A stretch of 64,000 nt of DNA, from the NCBI GenBank assembly GCA_017569285.1, contig CP069419.1:2294001-2358000 (forward strand), given 5' to 3'. The first letter of the stretch is position 1. Every line of letters starts with the position of its first letter. Positions 9,868 to 20,019 of the stretch are shown here, piece by piece. The notes under the pieces are model-generated. The model was not told the origin of the DNA. It ran no database searches and saw only the letters and a program-made list of their open reading frames with translations. This DNA comes from Clostridiales bacterium. Its GTDB lineage: Bacteria; Bacillota; Clostridia; Christensenellales; Aristaeellaceae. A program made the position numbers and the translations under genes.

Positions 9868-10890
9868 TTAATCTGTATTGGTCCGCGGCGGGGCAGCGGT
9901 GCCCTCATCGAACAGGTGGACCGGGAGGACAATCACCTGCGGCGGCAGGTCCGGGTGTTCGATGCGATCGAGCAGCAGGCGTACGCCATTGGACGCGACA
10001 TCCTGACCTTCGGAGAAAATACTGGTGAGCTTCGGGAGGTAGGGGATATCCCCGCGGAGATGGTCGAAGCTGACGATGGAGATATCCCGGGGAATCTCCA
10101 TTCCCATATCCGCCAGCGCAAGCATCACGGGATAGGAAACCTCGTCGCGGAAGGAAACGATTGCGGTATAGTCCAGCGGGAACAGGAGCTCCCGGAGGCT
10201 GTTTTCAGCCAGGGCGGCTTCCACTTTTTCACCCTGGACAACGCGGATATTGCTTTCGGGGATTCCATACTCCCGCATGGCCTGCATGAAGCCTTCCAGG
10301 CGGTCCACCTGGGAGCTGGAGCGGTTTTCACCGGACAGGAACAGGTATTTCCGATGACCGAAGCCCGCCAGGTGGGTGCCGGCCAGAAAACCGCCGCGCC
10401 GGTCATCGCAGCGGACGTTGTCCGTGACGATATCGTTGATCCGGCGGTCCAGCAGCACGAAGGGCACGTGGTTTTTCCGCATGACCTCGATATGCTCCGG
10501 ATTGTTCATATAGGGAAAATACAGGATGCCGTCCACGGACTGGGAGATGGCGGAGCGGATCAGGCGCTCACCCAGCTCTTCGTTCAGGCCCATGCACAGG
10601 ACCATGATGTTGTAACCGGCCCTGCGCAGCTCGCTGTCCATCACCGTCAGCATATTACAGAAATGCAGGTTATGCACGTCGTTGACGATGACCGCCACAT
10701 TGCCGCTCCGGCCGGAACGGAGGGTGGAGGCGAGGGAGTTGCGGATATAGCCCATCCGGACGGCAACTTCATGGATTTTCGCCCGGGTGGATTCCGGCAG
10801 GCGGGAATCCCCGCGGAGCGCCCGGGAAACGGTGTTGACGGTATAGCCGCATGCACCGGCGACATCCCTGAGGGTAATGCGGTTGGCCAT
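9868..10890 (-). CDS. LacI family transcriptional regulator (arabinoside locus)
   Basis: A 340-residue LacI-type repressor. The N-terminal helix-turn-helix (ITLRDVAGACGYTVNTVSRA, residues 5-24) is followed by a periplasmic-binding-protein-like sensor domain. It is transcribed away from the importer and GH51 genes that start at 11130. An operator-like site at 10908-10925 covers its own leader and a perfect palindrome lies at 11071-11088 in the divergent promoter, so it probably represses both itself and the arabinoside operon until a sugar binds. Ligand unknown from sequence. Confidence 0.92.
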   Translation of the reverse strand: MANRITLRDVAGACGYTVNTVSRALRGDSRLPESTRAKIHEVAVRMGYIRNSLASTLRSGRSGNVAVIVNDVHNLHFCNMLTVMDSELRRAGYNIMVLCMGLNEELGERLIRSAISQSVDGILYFPYMNNPEHIEVMRKNHVPFVLLDRRINDIVTDNVRCDDRRGGFLAGTHLAGFGHRKYLFLSGENRSSSQVDRLEGFMQAMREYGIPESNIRVVQGEKVEAALAENSLRELLFPLDYTAIVSFRDEVSYPVMLALADMGMEIPRDISIVSFDHLRGDIPYLPKLTSIFSEGQDVASNGVRLLLDRIEHPDLPPQVIVLPVHLFDEGTAAPPRTNTD

Positions 10891-10907
10891 GAAGATCCCT
10901 CCTGATC

Positions 10908-10925
10908 CGGATTAACGTTATTATA
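10908..10925. promoter_or_regulatory. Half-conserved LacI operator in the regulator's own leader
   Basis: The site shares GGATTAACGTTA with the perfect operator at 11071-11088, but its right half has diverged. It lies just downstream of the regulator's -10 box, consistent with weak autorepression. Confidence 0.65.
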
Positions 10926-10928
10926 AAA

Positions 10929-10958
10929 ATTATACCACAAAGCCCTGCATGATGACAA
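10929..10958 (-). promoter_or_regulatory. Promoter of the LacI gene at 9868-10890
   Basis: On the minus strand TTGTCA (10953-10958) is separated by 18 bases from TATAAT (10929-10934), which is preceded by TGTGG, giving an extended -10. Confidence 0.75.
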
Positions 10959-11028
10959 TTTTTTGCGGCCTTACATCTTTATCAAAAAAGAATTACGAAT
11001 CGATGAAAGAAAATTTGTCAAAATATAC

Positions 11029-11057
11029 TTGACAATTGACCAAATAAGATATATCAT
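11029..11057 (+). promoter_or_regulatory. Promoter of the arabinoside operon
   Basis: TTGACA (11029-11034), a 17-base spacer, then TATCAT (11052-11057). The operator at 11071-11088 lies just past the expected start point, a classic position for repression. Confidence 0.85.
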
Positions 11058-11070
11058 GGAATCAGCAGTT

Positions 11071-11088
11071 AGGATTAACGTTAATCCT
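11071..11088. promoter_or_regulatory. LacI operator, perfect 18-bp palindrome
   Basis: AGGATTAACGTTAATCCT reads the same on both strands. The central CG flanked by symmetric arms is typical for LacI-family binding. It overlaps the start of transcription of the operon beginning at 11130. Confidence 0.88.
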
Positions 11089-11129
11089 ACAAAATGAGAA
11101 TCAAATATGGAAAGAGGAGGAGAACTACC

Positions 11130-12404
11130 ATGAAGAAACTGTTGGCCATCCTGCTGTCTCTGGCTCTCCTGCTGGGCATCTGCGGTGCCTTTGCGGAAGA
11201 CGAACCGATCAAACTGACCCTGTGGACCTTCCAGGAACTGCATACCCAGCTGTACAAGGAAATGCTGGAATCCTGGAACGCGAATCCCGACAACCCGAAG
11301 CTGGATATTGACATGCAGGTCTATCCCTACGATGACATGCACAGCAAGCTGACCCTTGCCCTGCAGAGCGGCGAAGGCGCCCCGGATATCGTGGACATCG
11401 AAATCAACCAGTTCGCGAACTACCTGAAGGGCGACATCCAGCTGGCGGACATCAACGACATCGTTGAGCCGATCAAGGACCACCTGGTCATGAGCCGTTT
11501 CAACAACTATGCCAAGGACGGCAAGTACTACGGAATCGACCACCACATCGGCGCCTGCATCATGTTCTACAACACTGAGATCCTTGAGGCGGCCGGAATC
11601 AACTACCAGGATATCAAGACCTGGGACGACTATCATGAAGCCGGCAAGGTTGTGCTGGAGAAGACCGGCAAGCCGATGTGCACCTGGGAATCCACCGACT
11701 GCTGGAGCCTGTATCCCCTGGTAAACCAGCACGGCGGCGACTGGCTGACCTACGATGGAGAGGTCCGGATGGACGAACCCGTGGTTATCAGTACCCTGGC
11801 GTTCATGAAGAGCATGCTGGATGACGGAACGGCTGTTCCGGCCCCCGGCGGATTCCATCACGCGGAAGAATACTACGGTGAGATGAACGGAGGCGCGTTC
11901 GCTTCTGTGTGCATGCCGTTCTGGTACCTGAACCGCTTCACCGACTATATGCCTGACTTGTCCGGCAAGATGAAGGTTGCTCCGATGCCCCTGTGGTCTG
12001 ACGGCGGACACAAATCCGCGCAGATGGGCGGTACAGGCACCGCGGTCGTGAAGACCAGCGCCAACGTGGACATCGCCAAGCAGTGGCTGGCCTACGCGAC
12101 CCTGAGCTTCGAAGGCTGCGTCAAGACCTGGACGATCCTGGGATTCGACCCGATCATGACCGACGTCTACGGCGCGCCCGAGATGATGGAGCCGAACAAG
12201 TTCTTCGACTACTACGGAAATGACATCTTCGACGTGCTGAAGACCGTGCTGGATGATATTCCGGACACCTGCATCTCCGAATACTTCCCGACGGCCAGCG
12301 ACATCGTCAAGAGCCAGATGGCGTATGACCTGGTCATCGGCGGCGGTGATCCCGAAGAGATTGCCAAGAACTGTGCCCAGGAACTGAGAGACGCGATCGA
12401 CTAA
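11130..12404 (+). CDS. ABC sugar transporter, extracellular solute-binding protein
   Basis: A 424-residue family 1 binding protein for the arabinoside importer. It has a signal peptide ending near AFAED and no convincing lipobox. The ATG at 11130 follows AGAGGAGGAG; an upstream ATG at 11094 in the same frame has no ribosome-binding site. The mature protein shows the family pattern LTLWTFQELHTQLYKEML and later GGHKSAQMGGTGTAVVKTS. The GH51 gene three places downstream suggests arabino-oligosaccharides as ligand. Confidence 0.93.
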   Translation: MKKLLAILLSLALLLGICGAFAEDEPIKLTLWTFQELHTQLYKEMLESWNANPDNPKLDIDMQVYPYDDMHSKLTLALQSGEGAPDIVDIEINQFANYLKGDIQLADINDIVEPIKDHLVMSRFNNYAKDGKYYGIDHHIGACIMFYNTEILEAAGINYQDIKTWDDYHEAGKVVLEKTGKPMCTWESTDCWSLYPLVNQHGGDWLTYDGEVRMDEPVVISTLAFMKSMLDDGTAVPAPGGFHHAEEYYGEMNGGAFASVCMPFWYLNRFTDYMPDLSGKMKVAPMPLWSDGGHKSAQMGGTGTAVVKTSANVDIAKQWLAYATLSFEGCVKTWTILGFDPIMTDVYGAPEMMEPNKFFDYYGNDIFDVLKTVLDDIPDTCISEYFPTASDIVKSQMAYDLVIGGGDPEEIAKNCAQELRDAID

Positions 12405-12418
12405 TGAATCCTGAAAGG

Positions 12419-12447
12419 GGCCGGCCGGCGGGAATCCCCGGTCGGCC
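12419..12447 (+). terminator. Intra-operon hairpin after the binding-protein gene
   Basis: GGCCGGCCGG pairs with CCGGTCGGCC (one G-T pair) and is followed by the T-rich TCTTCCTGTTTT. As in the other loci it separates the binding-protein gene from the permeases. Confidence 0.65.
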
Positions 12448-12488
12448 TCTTCCTGTTTTATCCAGTTTTCATGAACGGAGGCGATACC

Positions 12489-13409
12489 ATGCAGCAGGCT
12501 GCACAAAGAAAACCGAAGGGCGCAGCCGCCTTCTTCACCAACAGGAAAGTGGTTCCCTATGTGTTTGTTGCGCCCTTTGTGATCTATTTTCTCCTGATTT
12601 ACCTGTATCCGACGATTTCGACGATCCTGATGAGCTTCCAGCGGATTGACGGACCCACAACGAGCACATGGATCGGGCTGAAGAACTACGAAAAGCTTTT
12701 CTCCCGGAATTTTATCCAGGCGCTGGAAACAAGCGCCCGGTATGCCTTCTGGGATGTGATTGTGCTCACATCGGTTCCCCTGCTGTTCGCGGTGCTGCTG
12801 CATTCCGCGTTTGTCAAGGGATCCGCGTTCTTCAAATCCCTGTTCTTTATCCCGGCACTGACATCCATCGTTGTGGCCGGCATTGTGTTCCGCCTGGCGT
12901 TCGGCACACAGGATACCGCACCGGTCAACGCGATGATGATTGCCCTGGGAGGGGAGCCGCGGAAATGGCTGATGTTTGCGGACAGCGGCAACTTTGTGTT
13001 GATTGTGCTGACCCTGTGGCGCTGGATGGGCGTCAATATCATCTACTACCTGTCCGGGATCCAGGCAATCCCGAACGACCTGTATGAAGCGGCCGAGATC
13101 GATGGGGCCAATCCTATCCAGAAATTCTTCAAAGTGACACTTCCCGGCATCAGGCCGGTCCTGATATATGTGATCACCATTACCGTGCTGGGCGGATTTG
13201 CCATGTTCACGGAATCCGTGGCACTGTGGGCCCAGAACAATCCCGGAGGCGTTGGCCGGACGATTGTCGGCTACCTGTACCAGGTGGGGATCAGCAAAGC
13301 TAACATGGGAATGGCTTCCGCGGTCGGACTGACCCTGCTGGTGCTGGTCCTGGGTGTGAACCTGATCCAGCTGGTGCTGATGGGATTCTTCCGGAAGGAG
13401 GATGCCTGA
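12489..13409 (+). CDS. ABC sugar permease, MalF/UgpA type
   Basis: A 306-residue permease with an EAA loop near residue 200 (EAAEIDGANPIQKFFKVTLP). The ATG at 12489 fits GGAGG seven to eight bases upstream better than the earlier in-frame ATG at 12471. The stop is one base before the start I chose for the next permease, so translation is likely coupled. Confidence 0.93.
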   Translation: MQQAAQRKPKGAAAFFTNRKVVPYVFVAPFVIYFLLIYLYPTISTILMSFQRIDGPTTSTWIGLKNYEKLFSRNFIQALETSARYAFWDVIVLTSVPLLFAVLLHSAFVKGSAFFKSLFFIPALTSIVVAGIVFRLAFGTQDTAPVNAMMIALGGEPRKWLMFADSGNFVLIVLTLWRWMGVNIIYYLSGIQAIPNDLYEAAEIDGANPIQKFFKVTLPGIRPVLIYVITITVLGGFAMFTESVALWAQNNPGGVGRTIVGYLYQVGISKANMGMASAVGLTLLVLVLGVNLIQLVLMGFFRKEDA

Positions 13410-13410
13410 G

Positions 13411-14268
13411 ATGAAAATGAAAAAGCATTTCAACAAGCGGAAAGCATTCCTCTCCTTCCTGGCGACGAGCCTGATGGTGCTCTGGGCGTTTATCGCCATG
13501 CTTCCCTTTGTATTCATGTTCTGCAGTTCGCTGAAACCCGGTGAGGAGATGCTCCGGAAAGGCCTGAGCCTGTCCATTGAACCGGGCGTATCCTCCTTCA
13601 GCAACTACAACGCGCTGAACACGTACCGGGACGGTATCTACTGGCACTGGTACAAATCCAGCGTGATCATCATGGTGCTGCAGACGGTGATCGGCCTGTT
13701 CTTCGGGTCGTTCGTCGGATACGGCCTGGCCATGTATAACTTCAAAGGCCGGAACCTGATCTTTACCCTGGTGCTGGTTGTGATGATGATCCCCTTCGAG
13801 ATCCTGCTGCTGCCGCTGTACCGGATGCTGATCCGTGTGAAGCTGGTGGACAGGTACTTCGGCGTGATCCTGCCGTACCTGGTTCCGCCGTTCATGATCT
13901 TTTTCTTCCGGCAGTATGTGCTCGGCCTGCCCAAAGAACTGCTGGAAGCCGGCCGGATTGACGGCTGCACTGATTACGGGGTGTTCTTCCGGATCATGGT
14001 GCCGATTATGATCCCGGCCTTCGGCGCCATGACAATCCTCAGCGGCATGAACAGCTGGAACAACCTGCTGTGGCCGATGATCGTGCTGAGCTCCAATGAG
14101 AAATTCACCATACCGATCGGAATGGGCACAACGATCACTCCCTACGGGAACGCCTATGACGTGCTGATGCCCGGCGCAGTGATGGCGGTGGTGCCGATTA
14201 TAATCATTTACCTGTGCGCCCAGAAGACCTTCATTGCCGGCCTGACCGCCGGCAGCGTGAAGGGCTGA
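13411..14268 (+). CDS. ABC sugar permease, MalG type
   Basis: A 285-residue partner permease. The EAA loop near residue 179 reads EAGRIDGCTDYGVFFRIMVP, so the third position of the EAA signature is Gly. AAGGAGG at 13395-13401 is 9 bases from the ATG at 13411; the ATG at 13402 would be too close. Ends in GSVKG. Next gene is GH51. Confidence 0.92.
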   Translation: MKMKKHFNKRKAFLSFLATSLMVLWAFIAMLPFVFMFCSSLKPGEEMLRKGLSLSIEPGVSSFSNYNALNTYRDGIYWHWYKSSVIIMVLQTVIGLFFGSFVGYGLAMYNFKGRNLIFTLVLVVMMIPFEILLLPLYRMLIRVKLVDRYFGVILPYLVPPFMIFFFRQYVLGLPKELLEAGRIDGCTDYGVFFRIMVPIMIPAFGAMTILSGMNSWNNLLWPMIVLSSNEKFTIPIGMGTTITPYGNAYDVLMPGAVMAVVPIIIIYLCAQKTFIAGLTAGSVKG

Positions 14269-14293
14269 CCTTTCAGGCAAGGAGGAACCATAA

Positions 14294-15805
<1,512 letters not shown>

Positions 15806-15831
15806 GCCCGGAAACGGACAGTATCAAGAAA

Positions 15832-15870
15832 CCCTTCGCCGCGGAAAGCGGCGGAGGGCTTCTCTTTTTT
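15832..15870 (+). terminator. Terminator of the arabinoside operon
   Basis: CCCTTCGCCGC pairs with GCGGCGGAGGG around a GGAAA loop and is followed by CTTCTCTTTTTT. Confidence 0.85.
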
Positions 15871-15913
15871 CCGGGATTGTGGTACTGTATGGGCAATTGC
15901 GGAGGGTGATGAA

Positions 15914-16768
15914 ATGACGGTGAGGAACAGGTCGGTGCTGTGCGTTTTCCTGGCGTCCATGTGTTTCAGCACCGGCGGGCTGTTTATCAAGCTGGTTCCC
16001 TGGTCGCCGCTGGCGATCAACGGCGCGCGGAACCTGATCGGCGCGGCGGTCATCGGGATCTACCTGCTGGCGACCCGGCACCGGCTGGTGTTCAGCCAGC
16101 GGGTGTTCATCGGCGCACTGTCGATGATCGGCGTGACGACGCTGTTTGCCCTCGCGAACAAGATGACCACCGCGGCGAACACGATCGTGCTCCAGTTTAC
16201 CGCCCCGGTATTTGTGATCCTGTTCATGGCGGTGATTTACCGCCAGAAGCCGGGAAGGCTGGACGTGATCATCTGCTTTCTCGTGCTGCTGGGAGTGGTC
16301 CTGTTCTTCGTGGACGGGATTCAGGCCGGAAACCTGGCGGGAAATATCATCGCGGTCCTGTCCGGCATCTGCTATGCCGGCGTGTTCATGATGAACACCG
16401 GGAAGAACGCGGACGCGATCTCCTCCTGCTTCCTGGGCCAGCTGGCGGCAGGAATCATCTTTACGCCGCTGTGCTTCGGGGAAACGGATTTCTCCCTGCC
16501 GGTCGTGGCGGCTGTGGCGGCCCTGGGCGTCGTCCAGGTGGGCGGGGCGTATATCCTGTTCTCCATCGGGATCAAAAACACACCGGCGGTGACCGCCAGC
16601 CTGCTGACCGGCCTGGAGCCGATCATGAACCCGCTGCTGGTGGCGGCGTTCTACGGCGAACGGGTGTCCACCCTTTCCATCATCGGATCGGTGATCGTGG
16701 TCTGCTCCATCCTCACGTACAACGTCTGCCTGACCATGCGGAAGCCGGCCGGCAATGAACCCGGATGA
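15914..16768 (+). CDS. EamA/DMT family membrane transporter
   Basis: A 284-residue protein with about ten hydrophobic helices in two EamA repeats. The first repeat opens with FLASMCFSTGGLFIKLVPWS and the second with LAGNIIAVLSGICYAGVFM. Family members export metabolites or amino acids, but the substrate cannot be told. GGAGG precedes the ATG. A TGTGGTACTGT sequence at 15878 may be an extended -10. It is flanked by terminators and seems unrelated to the sugar operon before it. Confidence 0.88.
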   Translation: MTVRNRSVLCVFLASMCFSTGGLFIKLVPWSPLAINGARNLIGAAVIGIYLLATRHRLVFSQRVFIGALSMIGVTTLFALANKMTTAANTIVLQFTAPVFVILFMAVIYRQKPGRLDVIICFLVLLGVVLFFVDGIQAGNLAGNIIAVLSGICYAGVFMMNTGKNADAISSCFLGQLAAGIIFTPLCFGETDFSLPVVAAVAALGVVQVGGAYILFSIGIKNTPAVTASLLTGLEPIMNPLLVAAFYGERVSTLSIIGSVIVVCSILTYNVCLTMRKPAGNEPG

Positions 16769-16885
16769 AAAAGGATTTAAATGCCCGGCTGTCAAAGTAA
16801 TAAGGCAGCGGCAATGACAATATATAAAACAAAGCCCGGGCGTTCCCGAAGGGGAGGCGGCCGGCGCTGAAGAGATGGGGAGAAG

Positions 16886-17395
16886 ATGAGCAGCCAGGAA
16901 CGCAAAATGCGGGTATCCTTTGATCTGGACGAGGTGCTGTTCGTCTCCCCGAAGACGCACAAAACCGAGCCGGCGCTTCCTTTTCCGCTGCGGAATTTAT
17001 TCCCTGAGCGGCTGCGCCTCGGTACCCCGGAGCTGATCTGGGAGCTCCAGATCCAGGGATATGAGGTGTGGATCTACACCTCCTCCTTCCGGTCGGAAAG
17101 CTATATCCGCCGGCTGTTCCGCTGCTACGGCGTCCGCCTGGACGGGATTGTCAACGGGGACCGCCACCTGAAGGAAGTACAGCGGGACAACAAAACGGTG
17201 CTGCCCCAGAAGCTGCCGAACCGGTACCGGATCTCCCTGCATATCGATGACGAGGCCGTGATCTGCACGGCCGCCGGCCAGTACGGCTTCCGGGCATACC
17301 AGCTGAACGCCCAGGATGACAACTGGAAGGAGAAAATCCTGGAGCAGGCGGACAAGATCCGCCGGCTGGAGCATTTTGATGAGCCGGGAAAATAA
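16886..17395 (+). CDS. HAD-superfamily phosphatase-like protein
   Basis: A 169-residue small HAD-like protein. Motif I is SFDLDEVLF with Asp13 and Asp15, motif II is WIYTSS, and HIDDE near residue 127 fits motif IV. There is no large cap domain, so a small phosphate-ester substrate or a protein substrate is possible. Starts at 16886 or at the internal ATG at 16907; GGGGAGAAG favours the first. No functional context: a transporter precedes it and a convergent gene follows. Confidence 0.7.
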   Translation: MSSQERKMRVSFDLDEVLFVSPKTHKTEPALPFPLRNLFPERLRLGTPELIWELQIQGYEVWIYTSSFRSESYIRRLFRCYGVRLDGIVNGDRHLKEVQRDNKTVLPQKLPNRYRISLHIDDEAVICTAAGQYGFRAYQLNAQDDNWKEKILEQADKIRRLEHFDEPGK

Positions 17396-17406
17396 GGGAA
17401 ACAGCA

Positions 17407-17439
17407 AACGGCCGGGAGGGAATGCCCCTCCCGGCCGTT
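17407..17439. terminator. Bidirectional terminator between convergent genes
   Basis: AACGGCCGGGAGGG and CCCTCCCGGCCGTT form a 14-bp stem; the plus side is followed by GATATTTT. Confidence 0.8.
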
Positions 17440-17462
17440 GATATTTTCCTGCCGGATGCGAA

Positions 17463-17969
17463 TCAGGAAAGATCCTCCAACAGGAGTTCCGCTTCTTCCT
17501 TCATCTCGAAGAGCAGGTTGCTCCGGTCTTTCCACAGCGCCTGCTGGCACTTGATTGCTTTCATGGTGTTGCGGATCCGGCCGATGAAGGCCTTCAGGCT
17601 TTCGGCGTCCATGCCTTCCAGCTGGGAGATATCCATCCGCTCCAGCTCCTCATCGGTAAATACCTGATCCTCCTCAGACGCGAGGAGACGGCCCTCACAC
17701 AGTTTCTCCAGCTCATCGAAGGCGTCATCGATCCGGCTGTAGGGCACATAAAACTCCCGGAACATGCTGGTTTTTCCGAGGGTGGTGACCATCCGGAAGG
17801 GGATTTCCCGGTACCTCAGCGCTTCCGCGAAAACCGAGGAATGGTAATTGGCCAGCACGACGATCAGGCACTCATCCGTGCTTTCGGGCAGCCGGGTTTC
17901 GGTTCCCCCGCAGCTGGGACACTGTTTGGTTTCAATGATCCGTTTGCATCTCGTACATAAACGCTCCAT
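17463..17969 (-). CDS. Zinc-ribbon protein of unknown function
   Basis: A 168-residue protein. It begins with a four-Cys zinc ribbon (CTRC and CPSC, residues 5-20). A segment VVLANYHSSVFAEALRYREI then resembles small DUF2007-type domains, and the C-terminal third is acidic and helical, probably a coiled coil. I prefer the ATG at 17969 because GGAGG lies eight bases upstream; the ATG at 17984 has no such site. Monocistronic, flanked by terminators. I do not recognise a function. Confidence 0.6.
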   Translation of the reverse strand: MERLCTRCKRIIETKQCPSCGGTETRLPESTDECLIVVLANYHSSVFAEALRYREIPFRMVTTLGKTSMFREFYVPYSRIDDAFDELEKLCEGRLLASEEDQVFTDEELERMDISQLEGMDAESLKAFIGRIRNTMKAIKCQQALWKDRSNLLFEMKEEAELLLEDLS

Positions 17970-18074
17970 ATCAAAATCCTCCATTTTTGATATACGGCAG
18001 GTTCTTTTTGCCGGATCCCCATATATATAGACGCAGAAGAGCTGCTTTTTATCCCTTTTCCGGAAGATTTTTCT

Positions 18075-18113
18075 GAAAAAAACCCGGCCGGGAGGATCAT
18101 TCCTCCGGCCGGG
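18075..18113 (-). terminator. Terminator of the GH30 gene
   Basis: On the minus strand a GC-rich hairpin (arms CCCGGCCGGAGGA and TCCTCCCGGCCGGG, with one bulge) is followed by seven T. Confidence 0.85.
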
Positions 18114-18127
18114 CCGGATTATGCCGG

Positions 18128-19678
18128 TTATTCCTGCGGGGATTCCGGAACCAGGAAAGTGGTGACGGAGTATGGCGCCAGCACGGCGGTGAACCCGTTC
18201 CCGTCGGTATCCGGACCCGGAACATCAGCCCAGCGCTCCCCGCTGGCCACGGCGCCGCTGGTGCGGACAGCCTGCACATGGGTTCCCGCCGGAACGGCGC
18301 TTCCGAAAGCGGAAAGATCCACGCGCAGGGTCGTCTCCCGGTTCTCTGCGTTCATCGCAACCACTACCAGGCGTTTCCGCTGCGGGTCTTCCGCGGACAC
18401 CGCGTCCCCGTCCACGGCCAGCAGGCGGCAGCCGGGCCGGATATACCGGGTGAACTGGCCGAATACATAATACTTCATCGTCAGGACCAGCCGCTCCCGG
18501 TCATGGTCCGCCACCGCGGTGCCCCAGTAGCCGCCTTTGATATTGACCATTCCGGAATCTTTGCGGCCGAGGTATCCGTCCCTGCAGATATGGCTGTCGA
18601 TGACCTGCCAGAGGATCCAGGCGGAAGGCGTCAGGCCGTTCAGGTCCGTGATGATCTCCCGGGCCAGCCAGAGGCCGGCACCCATTTCCCCGGCATTTTT
18701 GCCCAGGGTTTCCCCACCGTCCACCTCGGACATCCAGAGGTTTTTGCCCTTCGCGAGCGCCTCCCGGCGCAGGGCGTCCCGGCCGGTGCCGGAATAGGCG
18801 TGGGTATCCACCCGGCTGACGGCGGCCAGCGCTTCCGGGGACAGCATGGAGAGGGAACGGGCCTGCAGGTCGATGCTGGTTTCATCCGTCCCGGCAAGCA
18901 GGATATCATCCAGGCCCTTTTCCCGGAGCTTCGCGGCGGCGGCCGTGAGGATCCGGGACTGGCTTTCGCCGGGATCAAAATGGCAGCCCTCCTGTTTCGG
19001 GCTGTATGCCTGCCAGTAGGCGGTATCAGGCTCGTTCATGGGGGAAAGGCTCTGGAAGCGGATGTTCCATTCGGTGCTGAAATGTTCCGCCACATCCGCC
19101 AGGTATTGGGCGAAAGCGTCATACGCGTCATCGCGCAGGTTGTTTTTGGAAGGCGTCACAGCCCCGGAGGAGCAGCCGGAAACGGTCATGAAATACGGCG
19201 GGGAATTGGAGAACGCCTCCACGATCATATCTTCCCCGGCCTGCAGGCAGGCGGACAGCACGTTCCGCTGGTTTGCATCCTGCGACCAGTCGTATTCCCA
19301 GGTATACGTACCGGAGGATTCGTCATAGGCCGGGTTTTTCCAGAAGCCCGGCATCATGGAATCGGTCCGGAATATGTGGTTGTGCGACGGGTCGTCCCCG
19401 CCGCCGATATTGTAGCGGAGGATGTTCAGGCCCAGGCCGCTTTCCGGGCTGCAGAAGGCGTCCGCGGCCAGGCGGGAAAGGACGTCCGAATACCCGATCC
19501 GGTTGGCCCACCAGCACAGGCTGGTGCCCCAGCCCTGGAATACGCCGCCGTTGAATTCGGACGTATTCCGGGGATCCAGTGTAACGGTCCGGTCCGCTGC
19601 CGGCACGGCAGGTCCGGCGCAGGAGGACAGCAGGCAGCCCGCCATTACCAGGGTCATGCATTTTCCCAGTTTATTCAT
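18128..19678 (-). CDS. GH30 glycoside hydrolase, lipoprotein
   Basis: A 516-residue GH30 enzyme. The N-terminus is a lipoprotein signal with lipobox LSSC (Cys20), so it should be anchored outside the membrane, the only clearly surface-exposed enzyme in this window. Glu216 (acid/base, in SPMNEPDTAYWQ) and Glu318 (nucleophile, in WMSEVDGGE) are present. The SNSPPYFMTVSGCSSG segment resembles the GH30 branch containing endo-beta-1,6-galactanases; that specificity is my inference. The ATG at 19678 has AAGGAGATAT upstream. It lies just beyond the importer operon on the same strand and could feed it with oligosaccharides. Confidence 0.88.
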   Translation of the reverse strand: MNKLGKCMTLVMAGCLLSSCAGPAVPAADRTVTLDPRNTSEFNGGVFQGWGTSLCWWANRIGYSDVLSRLAADAFCSPESGLGLNILRYNIGGGDDPSHNHIFRTDSMMPGFWKNPAYDESSGTYTWEYDWSQDANQRNVLSACLQAGEDMIVEAFSNSPPYFMTVSGCSSGAVTPSKNNLRDDAYDAFAQYLADVAEHFSTEWNIRFQSLSPMNEPDTAYWQAYSPKQEGCHFDPGESQSRILTAAAAKLREKGLDDILLAGTDETSIDLQARSLSMLSPEALAAVSRVDTHAYSGTGRDALRREALAKGKNLWMSEVDGGETLGKNAGEMGAGLWLAREIITDLNGLTPSAWILWQVIDSHICRDGYLGRKDSGMVNIKGGYWGTAVADHDRERLVLTMKYYVFGQFTRYIRPGCRLLAVDGDAVSAEDPQRKRLVVVAMNAENRETTLRVDLSAFGSAVPAGTHVQAVRTSGAVASGERWADVPGPDTDGNGFTAVLAPYSVTTFLVPESPQE

Positions 19679-19708
19679 CGGTGGTATATCTCCTTTTCCG
19701 GTTGATTC

Positions 19709-19714
19709 ATTATA
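19709..19714 (-). promoter_or_regulatory. Probable -10 box of the GH30 gene
   Basis: TATAAT on the minus strand, 31 bases before the start codon. No clear -35 box at the right distance, so an activator may be needed. Confidence 0.45.
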
Positions 19715-19862
19715 CAATGAACCGTCCGGAAAAGCATCCGGAAACCGTCCGGAAGTTTTCATAAATCCTTCACAGAAGGAACAGAAAACAATAACGCAGC
19801 CGGGATATGATACAGTTACAGCAGAGGAGAGATCTGCAGAGGCTCCTCGATCATATAGATCA

Positions 19863-19907
19863 CTGGCCCGCTGCGGAGGAAAAGGATTCCGAACCGCAGC
19901 GGGCCAG
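19863..19907. repeat. Perfect 14-bp inverted repeat
   Basis: CTGGCCCGCTGCGG (19863-19876) and CCGCAGCGGGCCAG (19894-19907) flank 17 bases. There is no T-run on either side, so it is not a simple terminator. Confidence 0.75.
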
Positions 19908-19954
19908 ACGATTGGCCGGAAACACCCGCATGCCGGCGGGAGTTCAGCGGCACA

Positions 19955-19997
19955 GAAAAACCCCGGGTCCTGTTCTGAAACGGATCCGGGGTTTTTG
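19955..19997. terminator. Terminator of the importer operon
   Basis: AAAAACCCCGG...TCC pairs with GGA...CCGGGGTTTTT. The symmetric A/T ends let it work in both directions; on the minus strand it follows the MalG-type permease gene. Confidence 0.85.
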
Positions 19998-20019
19998 CGT
20001 GCGTCCGGGAGGCCGGGAT

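Larger units (their letters stand above)
19679..20019. other. Intergenic region: GH30 promoter, long inverted repeat, terminator
   Basis: The 341 bases hold a -10-like TATAAT on the minus strand (19709-19714), two direct copies of ACCGTCCGGAA upstream of it, a perfect 14-bp inverted repeat at 19863-19907, and the importer operon terminator. No protein-coding segment is convincing. Confidence 0.6.

Noticed and set aside
10971-13604. An 877-codon minus-strand frame
   Set aside because: Antisense to the binding protein and permease genes, which have signal peptide, EAA loop and ribosome-binding sites.
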